From contig RDOA01000016.1 of assembly GCA_011364925.1 (NCBI GenBank), positions 1 through 64,000 of the forward strand: a stretch of DNA of 64,000 nt. Direction: 5' to 3'. Within the stretch, counting starts at the first letter, position 1. Every line of letters starts with the position of its first letter. Positions 1 through 8,475 of this stretch are shown here, one piece after another. The translations under genes were made by a program, and so were the position numbers. Source of the stretch: Promethearchaeota archaeon. GTDB taxonomy: Archaea > Asgardarchaeota > Lokiarchaeia > Sigyniarchaeales > SOKP01. Below the pieces are notes generated by a model, which saw nothing but the letters and a program-made list of their open reading frames with translations, was not told the origin of the DNA and ran no database searches.

Positions 1-1014
1 ATAGTCTCTCGTTGTGGAAACATCTGTTCCGAATGCCCTTGGTCCATGTTCGTACGGCAGAAAATCGTTGAAGAAGATTGGGAAGAATATTCTCAGCGGA
101 TTAAGACCTACACAGGATATAAGCCAGTTAAATACGAATGGGAGGGATGTATTGGGTGTCACACACCTACGGACGAATTACCCAGTCACCCCTTTTATAA
201 TTTCTTAAAAAAATGTCGGACGAGAAAATGTGGGCAATATAACAAAGTTCCGAATTGTGCTTATTGCGGACGATTCCCATGTGCGAATACTGTAGCCAGC
301 GATAGGTTTTCTAGAGAAAAAGTCTCAAATAAGTTAGAAAAAGAGATTACCATTGAAGAGTATGAACATTATATTAAAATGTTTGATTCTATGACAAACT
401 TAAAAGAAATTCGGAGTAAGTTAAAGGATACTCAAATAAAGAATCCAAAGCCAGTAGATTATAAAAGGGAAATACCCGAGTCAATGGGAACATTTAAGGA
501 CGAAAGTTTCAAATTTGTATACGACGTACTAATTAAAATCGCTAATTCGAATTTGGGGATAAAAGGTATAGATACCGTTTCTGGTCTTGAATTGTATAAA
601 GAGAGGGAGGAATTCATTTGGAGATTTTTATGGCTTATTGGAACATTAGGTGATGTCAACGAACGTGAATTGAGCATTGATAGCGGTACTTTATACGATA
701 ATAGAAAACCGATCTCACTCCCGAATAACGAGAGAAGTTGGGAGGTTATTTTTGACATTCTAAAGGAATTTGGAATAGAAGCTGAATTAGAGATTAAAAC
801 TGATAAATTATACACACCTGGAGGGTATATGCGAGCCAAGGTTCCCAGTAGTAATAAGCCAGCATATCTTCTAAAGATGAAAACGAGCTCTAAACTTCAG
901 AAAATCCCCTTTTTTAAGACGCTAAATAAAATGCTCTTAGAATTGAAGAAAACTAGTGGAAAAAGGGCATTTTCAAATTTTAGAAAGTTTGATTTTAAAT
1001 CAATTATGAAGTAA
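1..1014 (+). CDS. DUF3795-type cysteine-rich protein, 5' end outside window
   Basis: The reading frame is open from the first base, so the gene starts before the window. Upstream of the first ATG (46) the frame encodes SRCGNICSECPWSM, which supplies the N-terminal CGxxCxxCPW typical of DUF3795. It is followed by a GCIGC pair, then CRTRKCGQ and NCAYCGRFPC, the usual spacing of this putative metal-binding family. The remaining ~220 residues are a charged, mostly helical extension with no motif I recognise, making the protein about three times longer than the small DUF3795 protein near 50.1 kb. Function is unknown; the cysteines suggest zinc or Fe-S binding. It converges on the AAA gene. Confidence 0.75.
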   Translation: MVSRCGNICSECPWSMFVRQKIVEEDWEEYSQRIKTYTGYKPVKYEWEGCIGCHTPTDELPSHPFYNFLKKCRTRKCGQYNKVPNCAYCGRFPCANTVASDRFSREKVSNKLEKEITIEEYEHYIKMFDSMTNLKEIRSKLKDTQIKNPKPVDYKREIPESMGTFKDESFKFVYDVLIKIANSNLGIKGIDTVSGLELYKEREEFIWRFLWLIGTLGDVNERELSIDSGTLYDNRKPISLPNNERSWEVIFDILKEFGIEAELEIKTDKLYTPGGYMRAKVPSSNKPAYLLKMKTSSKLQKIPFFKTLNKMLLELKKTSGKRAFSNFRKFDFKSIMK

Positions 1015-1039
1015 AAAATGAAATTTTGTTGAAATTTTA

Positions 1040-2497
1040 CTAATTATTAAATCTCCTGGTTATCTCTTCAATAGCACTTAAGAAATCTTGCTTCTTTAGC
1101 TTAATATTGCCCAGTATTTCAGTAGAAATTTCATCAAGCTCGTTCTGGAGCTCCAGACTCTCTCTTTTCGCAGCATTAATCATCGCTAAGCGAACTACAC
1201 CTTTAATATCTGCGCCAGTAAAGTTAACTGAAATTTCAGAAAGTTGGCTTAAAGAAACCTCATCATCAATTATTAAATCTTTCGTGTAAAGTTGATAAAT
1301 TTTCTCTCTACTACTTACATCGGGTAGAGAGAGATGGATGATTATATCAAACCTTCCTGGTCTGAGCAAGGCAGGTTCTATTAGATCATATTTATGAGTT
1401 GTTCCTAATATAATTACATTCTTATATTCATACATCCCATCCATTAATTCCATAAGGAGAGTGACCATTCGGTGTTCAAAATACCAAGCATTACTTATCA
1501 TTCCTTTCTGAATCTGTGGAGCAAAAGATTCAATGTGATCGATAAAAATTAAACAGGGTGCATCATTTTCGGCCGCCTCGAATAGTTGTTTTAACCTTTT
1601 CTCTGAATCTCCTTGATATTTTTGAAATATATCTGTTATAGAGACATGCATAAAGTTATAATTAGTTTCATTCGCGATAACTTTTGCTAGGAGCGTCTTT
1701 CCTACTCCTGAAGGACCTACTAATAAAATTCCTTTGGGAGGATTAATCCCACTTTTTATATAAAATGAAGGATATGTAAAGCTTAATTCAAGTGCTTTTT
1801 TTATTTCTGCAATTTCATCATTTAAACCTATTATATCTTCATAACTAAGGATAATTCCTTCATAATTAAGATAAACAATTTTTTTGTTTATTTTAATTCT
1901 TGTATCACGAGTAAATCTAATTACCTCATCTCGAGGTTTTGTTTTTAAAACGATTAGCTTTAACGGTCCTACTGATGGTTTCCTCACTCTAGTTCTGCCT
2001 GCAAACATTCTCATAGATCCAATCACAGGATTATTGTCTTCTTCAACTTGAATGAAAGCTCCAGGAACATCAATAATGTCTCCAGTAGTAATAGGTTTAT
2101 CTATTAGTTTTCCTTTTATTATATCTGCCTGTTTCTTGATATCATACAATGGTTTAGTTGAAGCAAGCTCTATTTCTCTGGCTGGTGATGCAATACTAGG
2201 CAAAACTGTGACAATTTCACCTATAGTTGAACCCAAATTTTGTCTTTGAATTCCATCTATTTTTATACTATTTTTTCCTCTGTCCACAGAATCTACTACC
2301 ACAATACCCGCAGTTCTTTTTCTGCCGATAATCTCTATTATATCACCAGTAGATAATCCAATTTTTTCCAGTACATCTTGATCGATGTAACATAGACTTC
2401 TTCCACTGCGACTCGATTCTAACCTTTCTATTCTAAGTTTTGCTGATCTGTTTTGATTTTCTCTCAATTTTCCGTTATCATTTTTTTTATGAAACAT
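1040..2497 (-). CDS. CDC48/VCP-like single-AAA ATPase with altered catalytic residues
   Basis: Residues ~20-200 resemble the CDC48 N-terminal double-psi barrel and its partner subdomain ([31 protein letters not shown]). A single AAA module follows (~215-480), where canonical CDC48 has two. Walker A GPSGVGKT is at 261-268. Walker B reads LIFIDH, so the catalytic Glu is His321, and the sensor-1 Asn is His368 (GTTH). The arginine fingers in LLRPGRFD (R379, R382) and the GADIKG sensor-2 region remain. CDC48 proteins remodel or unfold client proteins. This one probably binds ATP but hydrolyses it slowly or needs a partner subunit; that is inference. It stands alone, 147 bp beyond the AOR operon terminator. 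Confidence 0.85.
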   Translation of the reverse strand: MFHKKNDNGKLRENQNRSAKLRIERLESSRSGRSLCYIDQDVLEKIGLSTGDIIEIIGRKRTAGIVVVDSVDRGKNSIKIDGIQRQNLGSTIGEIVTVLPSIASPAREIELASTKPLYDIKKQADIIKGKLIDKPITTGDIIDVPGAFIQVEEDNNPVIGSMRMFAGRTRVRKPSVGPLKLIVLKTKPRDEVIRFTRDTRIKINKKIVYLNYEGIILSYEDIIGLNDEIAEIKKALELSFTYPSFYIKSGINPPKGILLVGPSGVGKTLLAKVIANETNYNFMHVSITDIFQKYQGDSEKRLKQLFEAAENDAPCLIFIDHIESFAPQIQKGMISNAWYFEHRMVTLLMELMDGMYEYKNVIILGTTHKYDLIEPALLRPGRFDIIIHLSLPDVSSREKIYQLYTKDLIIDDEVSLSQLSEISVNFTGADIKGVVRLAMINAAKRESLELQNELDEISTEILGNIKLKKQDFLSAIEEITRRFNN

Positions 2498-2595
2498 GGG
2501 CGTACCTTTCTAATTTCTTGAAGAAATAAGTGCAATTAGGTATTTAATACTAACGCAAAAAGTTAATTCTACCCAAGGAACTGATCGAATTGAGA

Positions 2596-2640
2596 AATGT
2601 AAAATAAAAAACAAAATTATATGCTAATATAATTAGCATA
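2596..2640 (-). terminator. Hairpin terminator after the AOR gene
   Basis: A perfect inverted repeat with 9-base arms (2620-2628 and 2632-2640, TATGCTAAT / ATTAGCATA) and a 3-base loop begins five bases after the AOR stop codon. On the minus strand it is followed by a T-rich tract (about 2598-2619). This layout looks like a stem-loop plus U-tract terminator and would end the AOR operon transcript before the AAA gene. T-tracts alone can terminate archaeal RNA polymerase; the hairpin may also protect the 3' end. Confidence 0.65.
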
Positions 2641-2644
2641 GATA

Positions 2645-4561
2645 TTATTCGATTAAACGACCTGCTTGTGCTAGTTTTTCAGCTATGTCATTTAACCTTA
2701 GATTTTCTAGGGTTTCACGTGTTTGCCATCCAGTTTCCTTATCCCATCCATGGAGATCATAGAATTTATCTAACATTAAATTATATTTATCCAGATCTAA
2801 TTTCTCACCTTTATGGGGTCCAGACTGAATTGGATCTTCAAAAAATCTTCGATGCGGTAAATCGTCTTTCCGCGTGAATCCTACATGTAGTGTATTAAAC
2901 GCTTTTTCTATGTTATACGATTTTTGTCCAAGCAGCATAAATTCTTCTTCGTTTAAATTAGTTCCAATCGCTAAGTTAGTTAAATCAACGTAATCAGAAG
3001 GTTCAAGCGCATACACTCCAGACCATGTTCCCACGTACACGCATATTCCTATGATATCTTCTATTTCTTTTGAACGCAGCTCCCAAAACACCATTGGTGG
3101 CTGGTCTTCGTAAGAAAAAGGATTAAATTTAGCCCCTTTTGGTCCAAATGCTATAGGTAAATTAAGACTTCCTCTCATATGACGTCCAGCAACAGGGGAT
3201 GTCGCACAGGCAAGAGACCATCCTTTTGCCAATCTGTAAGGATCAAGAGTATCTTGATATTTTTGGTGGATAGCAAATTGTTCTGAACCTTTTCCGAGTT
3301 TTTTTGCTGCTTCGACTACGCCATCAGCAAGATAATCGCCGAAACCCTTTCGGAAAGCGATTTTTTCTTGTAATTCCATCATTGCCTCTGTATTTCCCCA
3401 ATTTAATTCTAGACCATCTGTATCTCCTTTCGTTAATAGACCCTTCTCATATGCCTCAAATGACCATGACATCACAACAGAAGAATCATCTCCGTCCAAA
3501 CCTAATTCATTGGCATGGAGGTGGTATTTTAACGAAGCTTCTGGATCGGTTACATCCATTTTGCCCGACCACATTACGGAATTTATCCAATATCCTAAAC
3601 CCTTAGCACCTTTATATTTGCCCTCGTTGATTTCTGAAAATGGTTGACACCCTACCGGGCAAGCGTAACACGCTTGAATTTTTTTGAAGTGCTTTCCTAC
3701 ACCTTCTTTTCCCATCATCCTCGATCTTTTTTCACGAGACCAATGGACATCTTGGGAATTTCTAACGGTGTGCATCATCTCCCAAAGCTCGTCAAATTGC
3801 TCAGAATCATTATAAACTAAACCTCCAAGAGTTTTCTTTCTGAACAATTTAGCTGTGGGTCGACTCATAATTTTTTGATACGCTTCATATGCTCTTTCAA
3901 CGAATTTTTCTGGAAACGCAACTTTAATCTCCTTATGACCTCTTACTGCGATTGCTTTTATTTTCTTATCTCCCATAACGCAACCAACACCTGAACCACC
4001 AGCAGCTCGACCACAATCAATAATGATAGAAGATCCACGCACAAGATTCTCTCCCGCGGGTCCTATTGATGCAACTTCAAGCTTATTATCTTTTAATTCG
4101 TTTTTGAGCATCTCTTCTGTTTCATAAGTAGTCTTATTCCATAAATGCCCTGCATCGCGAATTTCTGCTTTTCCATCTTCGATATAGAGATAAACAGGTT
4201 TTTTTGCCTTCCCACTAATAATGATTTGATCAAAGCCAGCGAATTTTACCTCAGGACTGAAATGACCTCCAAAATTGGAGGACCCTTTACCGTTATTGAA
4301 AACATTTAAAGTATCAATATTCATTCGGTTTGCGGGAAGAATTGTTCCTACTAGAACTCCTGCCCCAAATATCAAATAATTCTCTGGATCATCCCATTTT
4401 ACACCAGGCGCTACTTCGTTGAGAAGAATCCAACTGCTTATTGCTCTACCCCCAATCCATTTTTCAGCATATACATTATCTTCCACTTTAATAGTGTCAT
4501 TGTTTAAATTAACTCTAAGTATTTTTCCAGTGATTCCACCTCGAATATTAAATGTACTCAC
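2645..4561 (-). CDS. aor: Aldehyde ferredoxin oxidoreductase (tungstopterin enzyme)
   Basis: This 638-residue protein matches AOR along its length (the Pyrococcus enzyme is ~605). It shows ITGKILRVNL at the N-terminus, a GRAAGGSGVGCVMGDKKIKA pterin-binding segment, the 4Fe-4S motif CYACPVGC (C-x2-C-x3-C) and a distal fourth Cys in GICVYVG. AOR oxidises aldehydes, or reduces acids, with ferredoxin in the cytoplasm, using a tungsten bis-pterin cofactor. I place the start at the GTG at 4561: GGAGGG lies about ten bases upstream and only one base separates it from the preceding stop, implying translational coupling with the dicluster ferredoxin. The longer frame to 4594 would overlap that gene. 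The substrate cannot be read from sequence. Last gene of the operon. Confidence 0.92.
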   Translation of the reverse strand: MSTFNIRGGITGKILRVNLNNDTIKVEDNVYAEKWIGGRAISSWILLNEVAPGVKWDDPENYLIFGAGVLVGTILPANRMNIDTLNVFNNGKGSSNFGGHFSPEVKFAGFDQIIISGKAKKPVYLYIEDGKAEIRDAGHLWNKTTYETEEMLKNELKDNKLEVASIGPAGENLVRGSSIIIDCGRAAGGSGVGCVMGDKKIKAIAVRGHKEIKVAFPEKFVERAYEAYQKIMSRPTAKLFRKKTLGGLVYNDSEQFDELWEMMHTVRNSQDVHWSREKRSRMMGKEGVGKHFKKIQACYACPVGCQPFSEINEGKYKGAKGLGYWINSVMWSGKMDVTDPEASLKYHLHANELGLDGDDSSVVMSWSFEAYEKGLLTKGDTDGLELNWGNTEAMMELQEKIAFRKGFGDYLADGVVEAAKKLGKGSEQFAIHQKYQDTLDPYRLAKGWSLACATSPVAGRHMRGSLNLPIAFGPKGAKFNPFSYEDQPPMVFWELRSKEIEDIIGICVYVGTWSGVYALEPSDYVDLTNLAIGTNLNEEEFMLLGQKSYNIEKAFNTLHVGFTRKDDLPHRRFFEDPIQSGPHKGEKLDLDKYNLMLDKFYDLHGWDKETGWQTRETLENLRLNDIAEKLAQAGRLIE

Positions 4562-4562
4562 T

Positions 4563-4826
4563 TTATTCTTCACCCTCCTCAATTGTAATAGCATTATAAA
4601 AACAAAATTTCACGCATAATGGTTGTTCTTCCCCTTGACAATTATCGCAAGTATCGTTCAAAGTCCAGCGCCAGATCCCATTAATGTGATCTCTCTCAAC
4701 GGAAATACTCGACACTGAAGGTTGAAAAGATTTGGTGTGGTGAAAAGAACATATCAATTCACAAGTTTTACACGCATAACACTTCTCAAGAGAATGCTTA
4801 ATTTTAAATGTACTCATACTTGTCAT
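4563..4826 (-). CDS. Dicluster [4Fe-4S] ferredoxin-like AOR partner
   Basis: This 87-residue protein has eight cysteines in two groups: CYACKTCELIC (C-x2-C-x2-C-x3-C) and CDNCQGEEQPLCVKFC (C-x2-C-x7-C-x3-C). That fits a small two-cluster protein of the type found beside AOR-family enzymes such as BamB-like oxidoreductases. It is probably the electron-transfer subunit or partner of the AOR encoded one base downstream. A second possible start at 4817 gives MSTFKIK, notably like the AOR start VSTFNIR; the two N-termini may come from a local duplication or simply reflect similar leader sequence. Confidence 0.8.
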   Translation of the reverse strand: MTSMSTFKIKHSLEKCYACKTCELICSFHHTKSFQPSVSSISVERDHINGIWRWTLNDTCDNCQGEEQPLCVKFCFYNAITIEEGEE

Positions 4827-4885
4827 CTTTATTTCTACAATCTTAACATTTAATTTTTTTAATATTTTAATTTTTTAACAAAAAT

Positions 4886-5635
4886 TTAGGTAATAGTAGA
4901 AGATCTTACGACTCTCTTTTTTTCGGTTAATTTTTCTGAGATCTCTACAATTTTTTTCACTCTATTAATTTCCAAAACTCCGTTCCTTCTATCAGATTCG
5001 CTACACACGGCACCTCTAAATCCAATAATATCTGTTCCTAAATTATAAAGCGTACTTATATCGCTTGGTTTAATCGATCCAGCTAAAGCCGCTAACAATT
5101 TAAATTTATGCGCTTTATTAACGAACTTACTCAATTGCTCAGAATCGATAAAGTCAAACAATTTTCGACCATCTTTTATATAGGTATCTAACATTGCTAC
5201 ATCGGCTTCAGCTGAATTACATATTTCTGGAATATCCATGGGGTTGATACCGTTAAAAATCTTGGAATCTGCATACCCTGCTCCAACAACAATTATATTT
5301 TGGTCAACATTTTTTGTTGCTTTAACTACGCTTTTTAAAAGTTTTACTCCATCTTTGATCGAGTTAGGACCGAGTAGTCCTACTTTTACGATATCAGCAC
5401 CACATATTGCAGCCCCAGAAGAAGCAAGAGCTGCTGTACCAGGTAAATTCGGCATATCTCCAATAGCAACGCTTAGAGTAAAATTACTACTATAATTTCT
5501 GATTTCTTTAATTAGCCACGGAAAGGCAGCACCAAGTGAACCTTCATTTGGATTTTTTAAATCGATTATATCAGCTCCTCCTTCAATAGCAGGTAGCAAC
5601 TCCTCAAAGGAACGGATACTAATCAAAACTTTCAA
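4886..5635 (-). CDS. mfnB: (5-formylfuran-3-yl)methyl phosphate synthase (MfnB, methanofuran biosynthesis)
   Basis: The 249-residue TIM-barrel protein carries the family hallmarks: GGADIIDLKNPNEGSLGA near residue 20, SVAIGDMPNLPGT, ADIVKVGLLG, MLDTYIKDGRKLFDF with a candidate catalytic Lys, LAALAGSI, and GFRGAVCSESDR. MfnB condenses two glyceraldehyde-3-phosphates to form the furan phosphate of methanofuran, the C1 carrier of the archaeal Wood-Ljungdahl pathway. Its presence suggests that this organism makes a methanofuran-type cofactor. It sits between the HdrD-like gene (40 bp upstream) and the dicluster ferredoxin, tying the operon to C1 or ferredoxin metabolism. Assignment is strong by motif; the pathway role here is inferred. 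Confidence 0.88.
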   Translation of the reverse strand: MKVLISIRSFEELLPAIEGGADIIDLKNPNEGSLGAAFPWLIKEIRNYSSNFTLSVAIGDMPNLPGTAALASSGAAICGADIVKVGLLGPNSIKDGVKLLKSVVKATKNVDQNIIVVGAGYADSKIFNGINPMDIPEICNSAEADVAMLDTYIKDGRKLFDFIDSEQLSKFVNKAHKFKLLAALAGSIKPSDISTLYNLGTDIIGFRGAVCSESDRRNGVLEINRVKKIVEISEKLTEKKRVVRSSTIT

Positions 5636-5675
5636 AACTTCTTAACTCCTTCAATTAAAAAAAAAAATAAAAATT

Positions 5676-6746
5676 TTAATGAGATGGAATACCAATCGCT
5701 GCGCCACCTACAGGTAATTCTTCTCCTAACGCTTTTTGCACCAGCATAATTACATGATACGGCTCCATCCCAAAATCTTTTTTGGAAGGTTGTCTCATGA
5801 CAGCAGCACAGATAGGACAGAAGAAAATATAAGCTTCTGCACCTGCATCTTTAGCATCTTGTAAATTGGTATGAACCAAACCCATTGCTCGTTCACGTTG
5901 AGTTGGAAATATTCCAGAACTGCAACACATCGAATTCTCTCTTTCATATTTACGCTTTACAAGTTCTACTCCTAGTAGATCAAAGATTTCTTCGATCCAG
6001 TCATAGATCGTCTCATCCAAAGAACCATGCGGGTTGTACCTTGAAGTACAAGGGCGTTGATATGCCACTTTAAAATTTAGCGGTGTTATCTCGTCTTTAT
6101 GCTCTCGCAACCAATTTCGAATGTATTCAATATAATGAACTGGCTTAAATGGAACTTCAATATTCTGAGATAACGCTTCGGCAGTTAATAAACCATAGCA
6201 AGCATCATGGTAAAAAATTATTTCTTTATAACCTGTTTCAGCTAAATTCTTTACCAAAGTAGGAAGATACTTGAATGGAGGATCTCGTTCTCCCATATGA
6301 GTAGCACCCATTCGACAACAATACGATCCACCCATTATTATCGTTAATCCTTCAAATAATTTTCCTGTGAAAATCTTATCCCAAGGAAGGACATCCATAA
6401 ATCCTCCTAATGAGATTGCTACTTTATCATGATCTCCTTTGATAATTCGATCTTCTTTTGTAGCCCATCCTCTAGCAGTTGTTTTAGCTTTATCAGGGTA
6501 TATATACAATCCAGTTTTTTGCTGCATAAAATTAATTAACTCCCATGGATTTGCCCCGGTTGGACAAAACTCGTTACAAGCATAGCAAGTTACACATTTG
6601 GAGAGTATATCTGCTGGTTCTTGACGAATTAACTTAGTAATATCATCCTTTGCCTGTTTTTCGTCGTAATCAACGAAAAGACATTTCGATAAGCATTCAC
6701 CTTTGCATTTAGAAAAATCACACCTTCTTAAATCAAATTGTGCCAT
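5676..6746 (-). CDS. HdrD-like iron-sulfur oxidoreductase (HdrC+HdrB fusion type)
   Basis: The N-terminal ~90 residues hold two cysteine sets: CDFSKCKGECLSKC (variant spacing) and CVTCYACNEFCPTG (canonical C-x2-C-x2-C-x3-CP). The rest is an HdrB-like part with two CCG domains: a degenerate first one around GGSYCCRMGATH and a full second one (RPC ... NSMCCSSG ... FFCPICAAV, spacing C-x~40-CC-x~36-CxxC). Such proteins reduce disulfides or act as electron relays in HdrD, GlpC or LutA-type systems. The start at 6746 (MAQFDLRR) is preferred over the longer, lysine-rich frame to 6791. It lies 49 bp downstream of a ferredoxin, its likely electron partner. The substrate is unknown; no heterodisulfide is implied. 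Confidence 0.82.
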   Translation of the reverse strand: MAQFDLRRCDFSKCKGECLSKCLFVDYDEKQAKDDITKLIRQEPADILSKCVTCYACNEFCPTGANPWELINFMQQKTGLYIYPDKAKTTARGWATKEDRIIKGDHDKVAISLGGFMDVLPWDKIFTGKLFEGLTIIMGGSYCCRMGATHMGERDPPFKYLPTLVKNLAETGYKEIIFYHDACYGLLTAEALSQNIEVPFKPVHYIEYIRNWLREHKDEITPLNFKVAYQRPCTSRYNPHGSLDETIYDWIEEIFDLLGVELVKRKYERENSMCCSSGIFPTQRERAMGLVHTNLQDAKDAGAEAYIFFCPICAAVMRQPSKKDFGMEPYHVIMLVQKALGEELPVGGAAIGIPSH

Positions 6747-6795
6747 TTTTACGATTCTCTTTTTTTTAGTTCGAATATATATATTTTTCAAAACT

Positions 6796-7110
6796 TTATT
6801 GGAAAGGTTTTTTTGTCTTATATCTGGTCATAGCTTGGTCCACATAAGCTGTCATTTGGACAGCTGAGCTTTGACAAGCCTCTGCACATTTTGCACAACC
6901 AATACAATATTCCGGAGCATCTAACCAAGCACGAGGGACTTTTTCGTCGAGTCCAAACAATACAATACCGCCTTGTGGACAAGCTTTAACACAATCGCCA
7001 CAACCATCACACATAAAAGGCATAAACCAGGGCATTTGTTTTGGAGGCTTTTTAGGTTTCTTTGGAATTTTCTTTGCTTTCTTTTCTTCTTCGTTTTTAG
7101 TTTCAGTCAT
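6796..7110 (-). CDS. 2[4Fe-4S] ferredoxin with lysine-rich N-terminus
   Basis: The 104-residue protein has two classical motifs, CDGCGDCVKACP and CIGCAKCAEAC, each C-x2-C-x2-C-x3-C; only the first ends in the usual proline. The first ~22 residues are unusually rich in Lys, Glu and Pro and may form a flexible docking tail. It probably carries electrons between AOR, the HdrD-like protein and the cellular ferredoxin pool. The gaps of 99 bp to the flavoprotein gene upstream and 49 bp to the HdrD-like gene downstream fit one operon. Confidence 0.85.
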   Translation of the reverse strand: MTETKNEEEKKAKKIPKKPKKPPKQMPWFMPFMCDGCGDCVKACPQGGIVLFGLDEKVPRAWLDAPEYCIGCAKCAEACQSSAVQMTAYVDQAMTRYKTKKPFQ

Positions 7111-7209
7111 TTTCTTTCTATTGTCCTTTCAATTATTTTATCCAATAAAATTTCAAGTTTAAACTTATACTAATTTCAAAAAAAAAATTATGTTTAATTA
7201 TTTTATATT

Positions 7210-7626
7210 TTATTTTGGAAGATCGGTCCAAAGACCGTGTTCCCATTCTTCACATTCTTGAGCAGGTTTGAGATCAAGTCTTGTTCCTGCATAGCATCCC
7301 GGTTTAGTACAATAAAGTTCAGACAATTTTACTGTTAGGTTATAAATGTCTCCTTCTTTATTCACAGTTCCTTTACCTTTGAATTGATAACAAGCACGTA
7401 TACCTCCCGCTCGGGATACTCCAAACGCAACCCAAGGATTTTCAGATAATGCAGATTCAATAACTGAATATTCATCCCGAGATAACGCAAAAACTACTTC
7501 ATCATCTGAAACCGACTTTACATTTCTTGCAACGGTAACGAATGGGACTCCCGATTTACTTGCCACATTTAAGTGGCAACCAATTTTTACCCAAGATTTC
7601 ATCCTATCAGTTAGTTTTACAGTCAT
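7210..7626 (-). CDS. Pyridoxamine-phosphate-oxidase-like FMN split-barrel protein
   Basis: The 138-residue sequence has a split-barrel flavoprotein pattern: a start resembling the next gene upstream (VKLTDRMKSWV versus VKLTNEMKEGL), GVPFVTVARN, the strand pattern DDEVVFALSRDEY, and NPWVAFGVSR. This fold binds FMN, F420 or haem in many small archaeal redox proteins. Two extra cysteine pairs in the last third (CTKPGC, and C in AQECEEW) could bind metal. It is 12 bp downstream of a paralogue, so the pair probably arose by duplication. The exact reaction is unknown. Confidence 0.7.
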   Translation of the reverse strand: MTVKLTDRMKSWVKIGCHLNVASKSGVPFVTVARNVKSVSDDEVVFALSRDEYSVIESALSENPWVAFGVSRAGGIRACYQFKGKGTVNKEGDIYNLTVKLSELYCTKPGCYAGTRLDLKPAQECEEWEHGLWTDLPK

Positions 7627-7638
7627 TTTTTATCCCTC

Positions 7639-8124
7639 CTATTGTAATTTCTCACCTACTTTTCCTTTTTCAATAGAATAAATCTCTTCTACATGTAAGA
7701 CTACGACTCCACGCTGAGCTGGTACAGAATAAACGACATCTGGAGGAACCTCGTCTGGAGGTTCTTTTTGATGCCAGTCACCCCACTCATCTAAGATTTC
7801 CTTAGTTGTTACACCATACCAATCAAAGTCTGGGGGAAAACCATATTCAAAATCAATCGCTTTACCTTTAAAGACCCAATCTCTTCCAGAATCCAATGGA
7901 TGACAAATTGCTATAATGCATTCAGGATTCTCTTTAAGATTCGTTTTGGTTTTAAGTAAAAACATATCTGAAATCAGGATTTTGTCGTCTTTATATGTAT
8001 CTACGTAACGCATTGCAGCAATATTTGGTTTACCATCAGCTGACGAGGTTGCTAAATAAACCAAACTGCCCCCTTTACCCGGAACGCGCAATCCTTCCTT
8101 CATTTCATTTGTTAATTTTACCAT
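7639..8124 (-). CDS. FMN-binding split-barrel protein (pyridoxamine 5'-phosphate oxidase family)
   Basis: This is the first gene of the seven-gene minus-strand operon. The 161-residue protein shows SLVYLATSSADGKPNIAAMR, a textbook PNPOx-family strand and FMN-phosphate region, then DDKILISDMFLLKTKTNLKENP. An inserted acidic and proline-rich loop (around residues 95-135, with PPDFDWYG and EPPDEVPP) is unusual for the family. It may be a flavin electron carrier for AOR or the HdrD-like protein; that is inference from the operon. A TATA-rich leader upstream fits a promoter. Confidence 0.78.
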   Translation of the reverse strand: MVKLTNEMKEGLRVPGKGGSLVYLATSSADGKPNIAAMRYVDTYKDDKILISDMFLLKTKTNLKENPECIIAICHPLDSGRDWVFKGKAIDFEYGFPPDFDWYGVTTKEILDEWGDWHQKEPPDEVPPDVVYSVPAQRGVVVLHVEEIYSIEKGKVGEKLQ

Positions 8125-8475
8125 TTTTTTATCTCCTTTTTTGATATAGATATATATTTGATATAAAAAATATTAAATTAATATTCAAAATTTTTTATAT
8201 GAGTTAATCTATTTTTTCTTTTTTATAAATGTTTCTGTATGACTAATGATTCAGAGCTGAAAATTAAGGTAAAAAGAAAAATAAATTCTCTTCAATCTAT
8301 ATCCAAAAACTTTAATTTAAACACTTTTTTTATATAGTAAGAACTTTACTTTGGATGCTTGGATCTATCTAATATAAACAGACATTTTTTTAAATGAAAT
8401 TCCAATATTCTAATTAATTACTGTAGAGTGCTAAAGTTAATAAAAAAAAAGAAATTCTTTGGTAGTGCATTAAGA
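8125..8475. promoter_or_regulatory. Divergent AT-rich intergenic region
   Basis: About 350 bases separate the AOR-operon start from the histidine kinase gene on the other strand. The sequence is very AT-rich. On the minus-strand side there is a repeated TATA-like stretch around 8145-8200, a plausible operon promoter. I see no gene, RNA fold or strong operator in it. The kinase frame can be extended back to a GTG at 8428, so the right-hand end may be coding. Confidence 0.4.

Noticed and set aside
14-208. A short plus-strand frame at the left edge
   Set aside because: It overlaps the DUF3795 gene in another frame; the real frame (through 1-45) carries the family cysteines.
3304-3606. A 100-codon plus-strand frame inside the AOR gene
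   Set aside because: It lies antisense to a confidently identified AOR and has no coherent protein features.
8125-8475. Possible CRISPR or tandem repeats in AT-rich leaders
   Set aside because: Runs of A and T look repetitive, but no unit recurs at even spacing.
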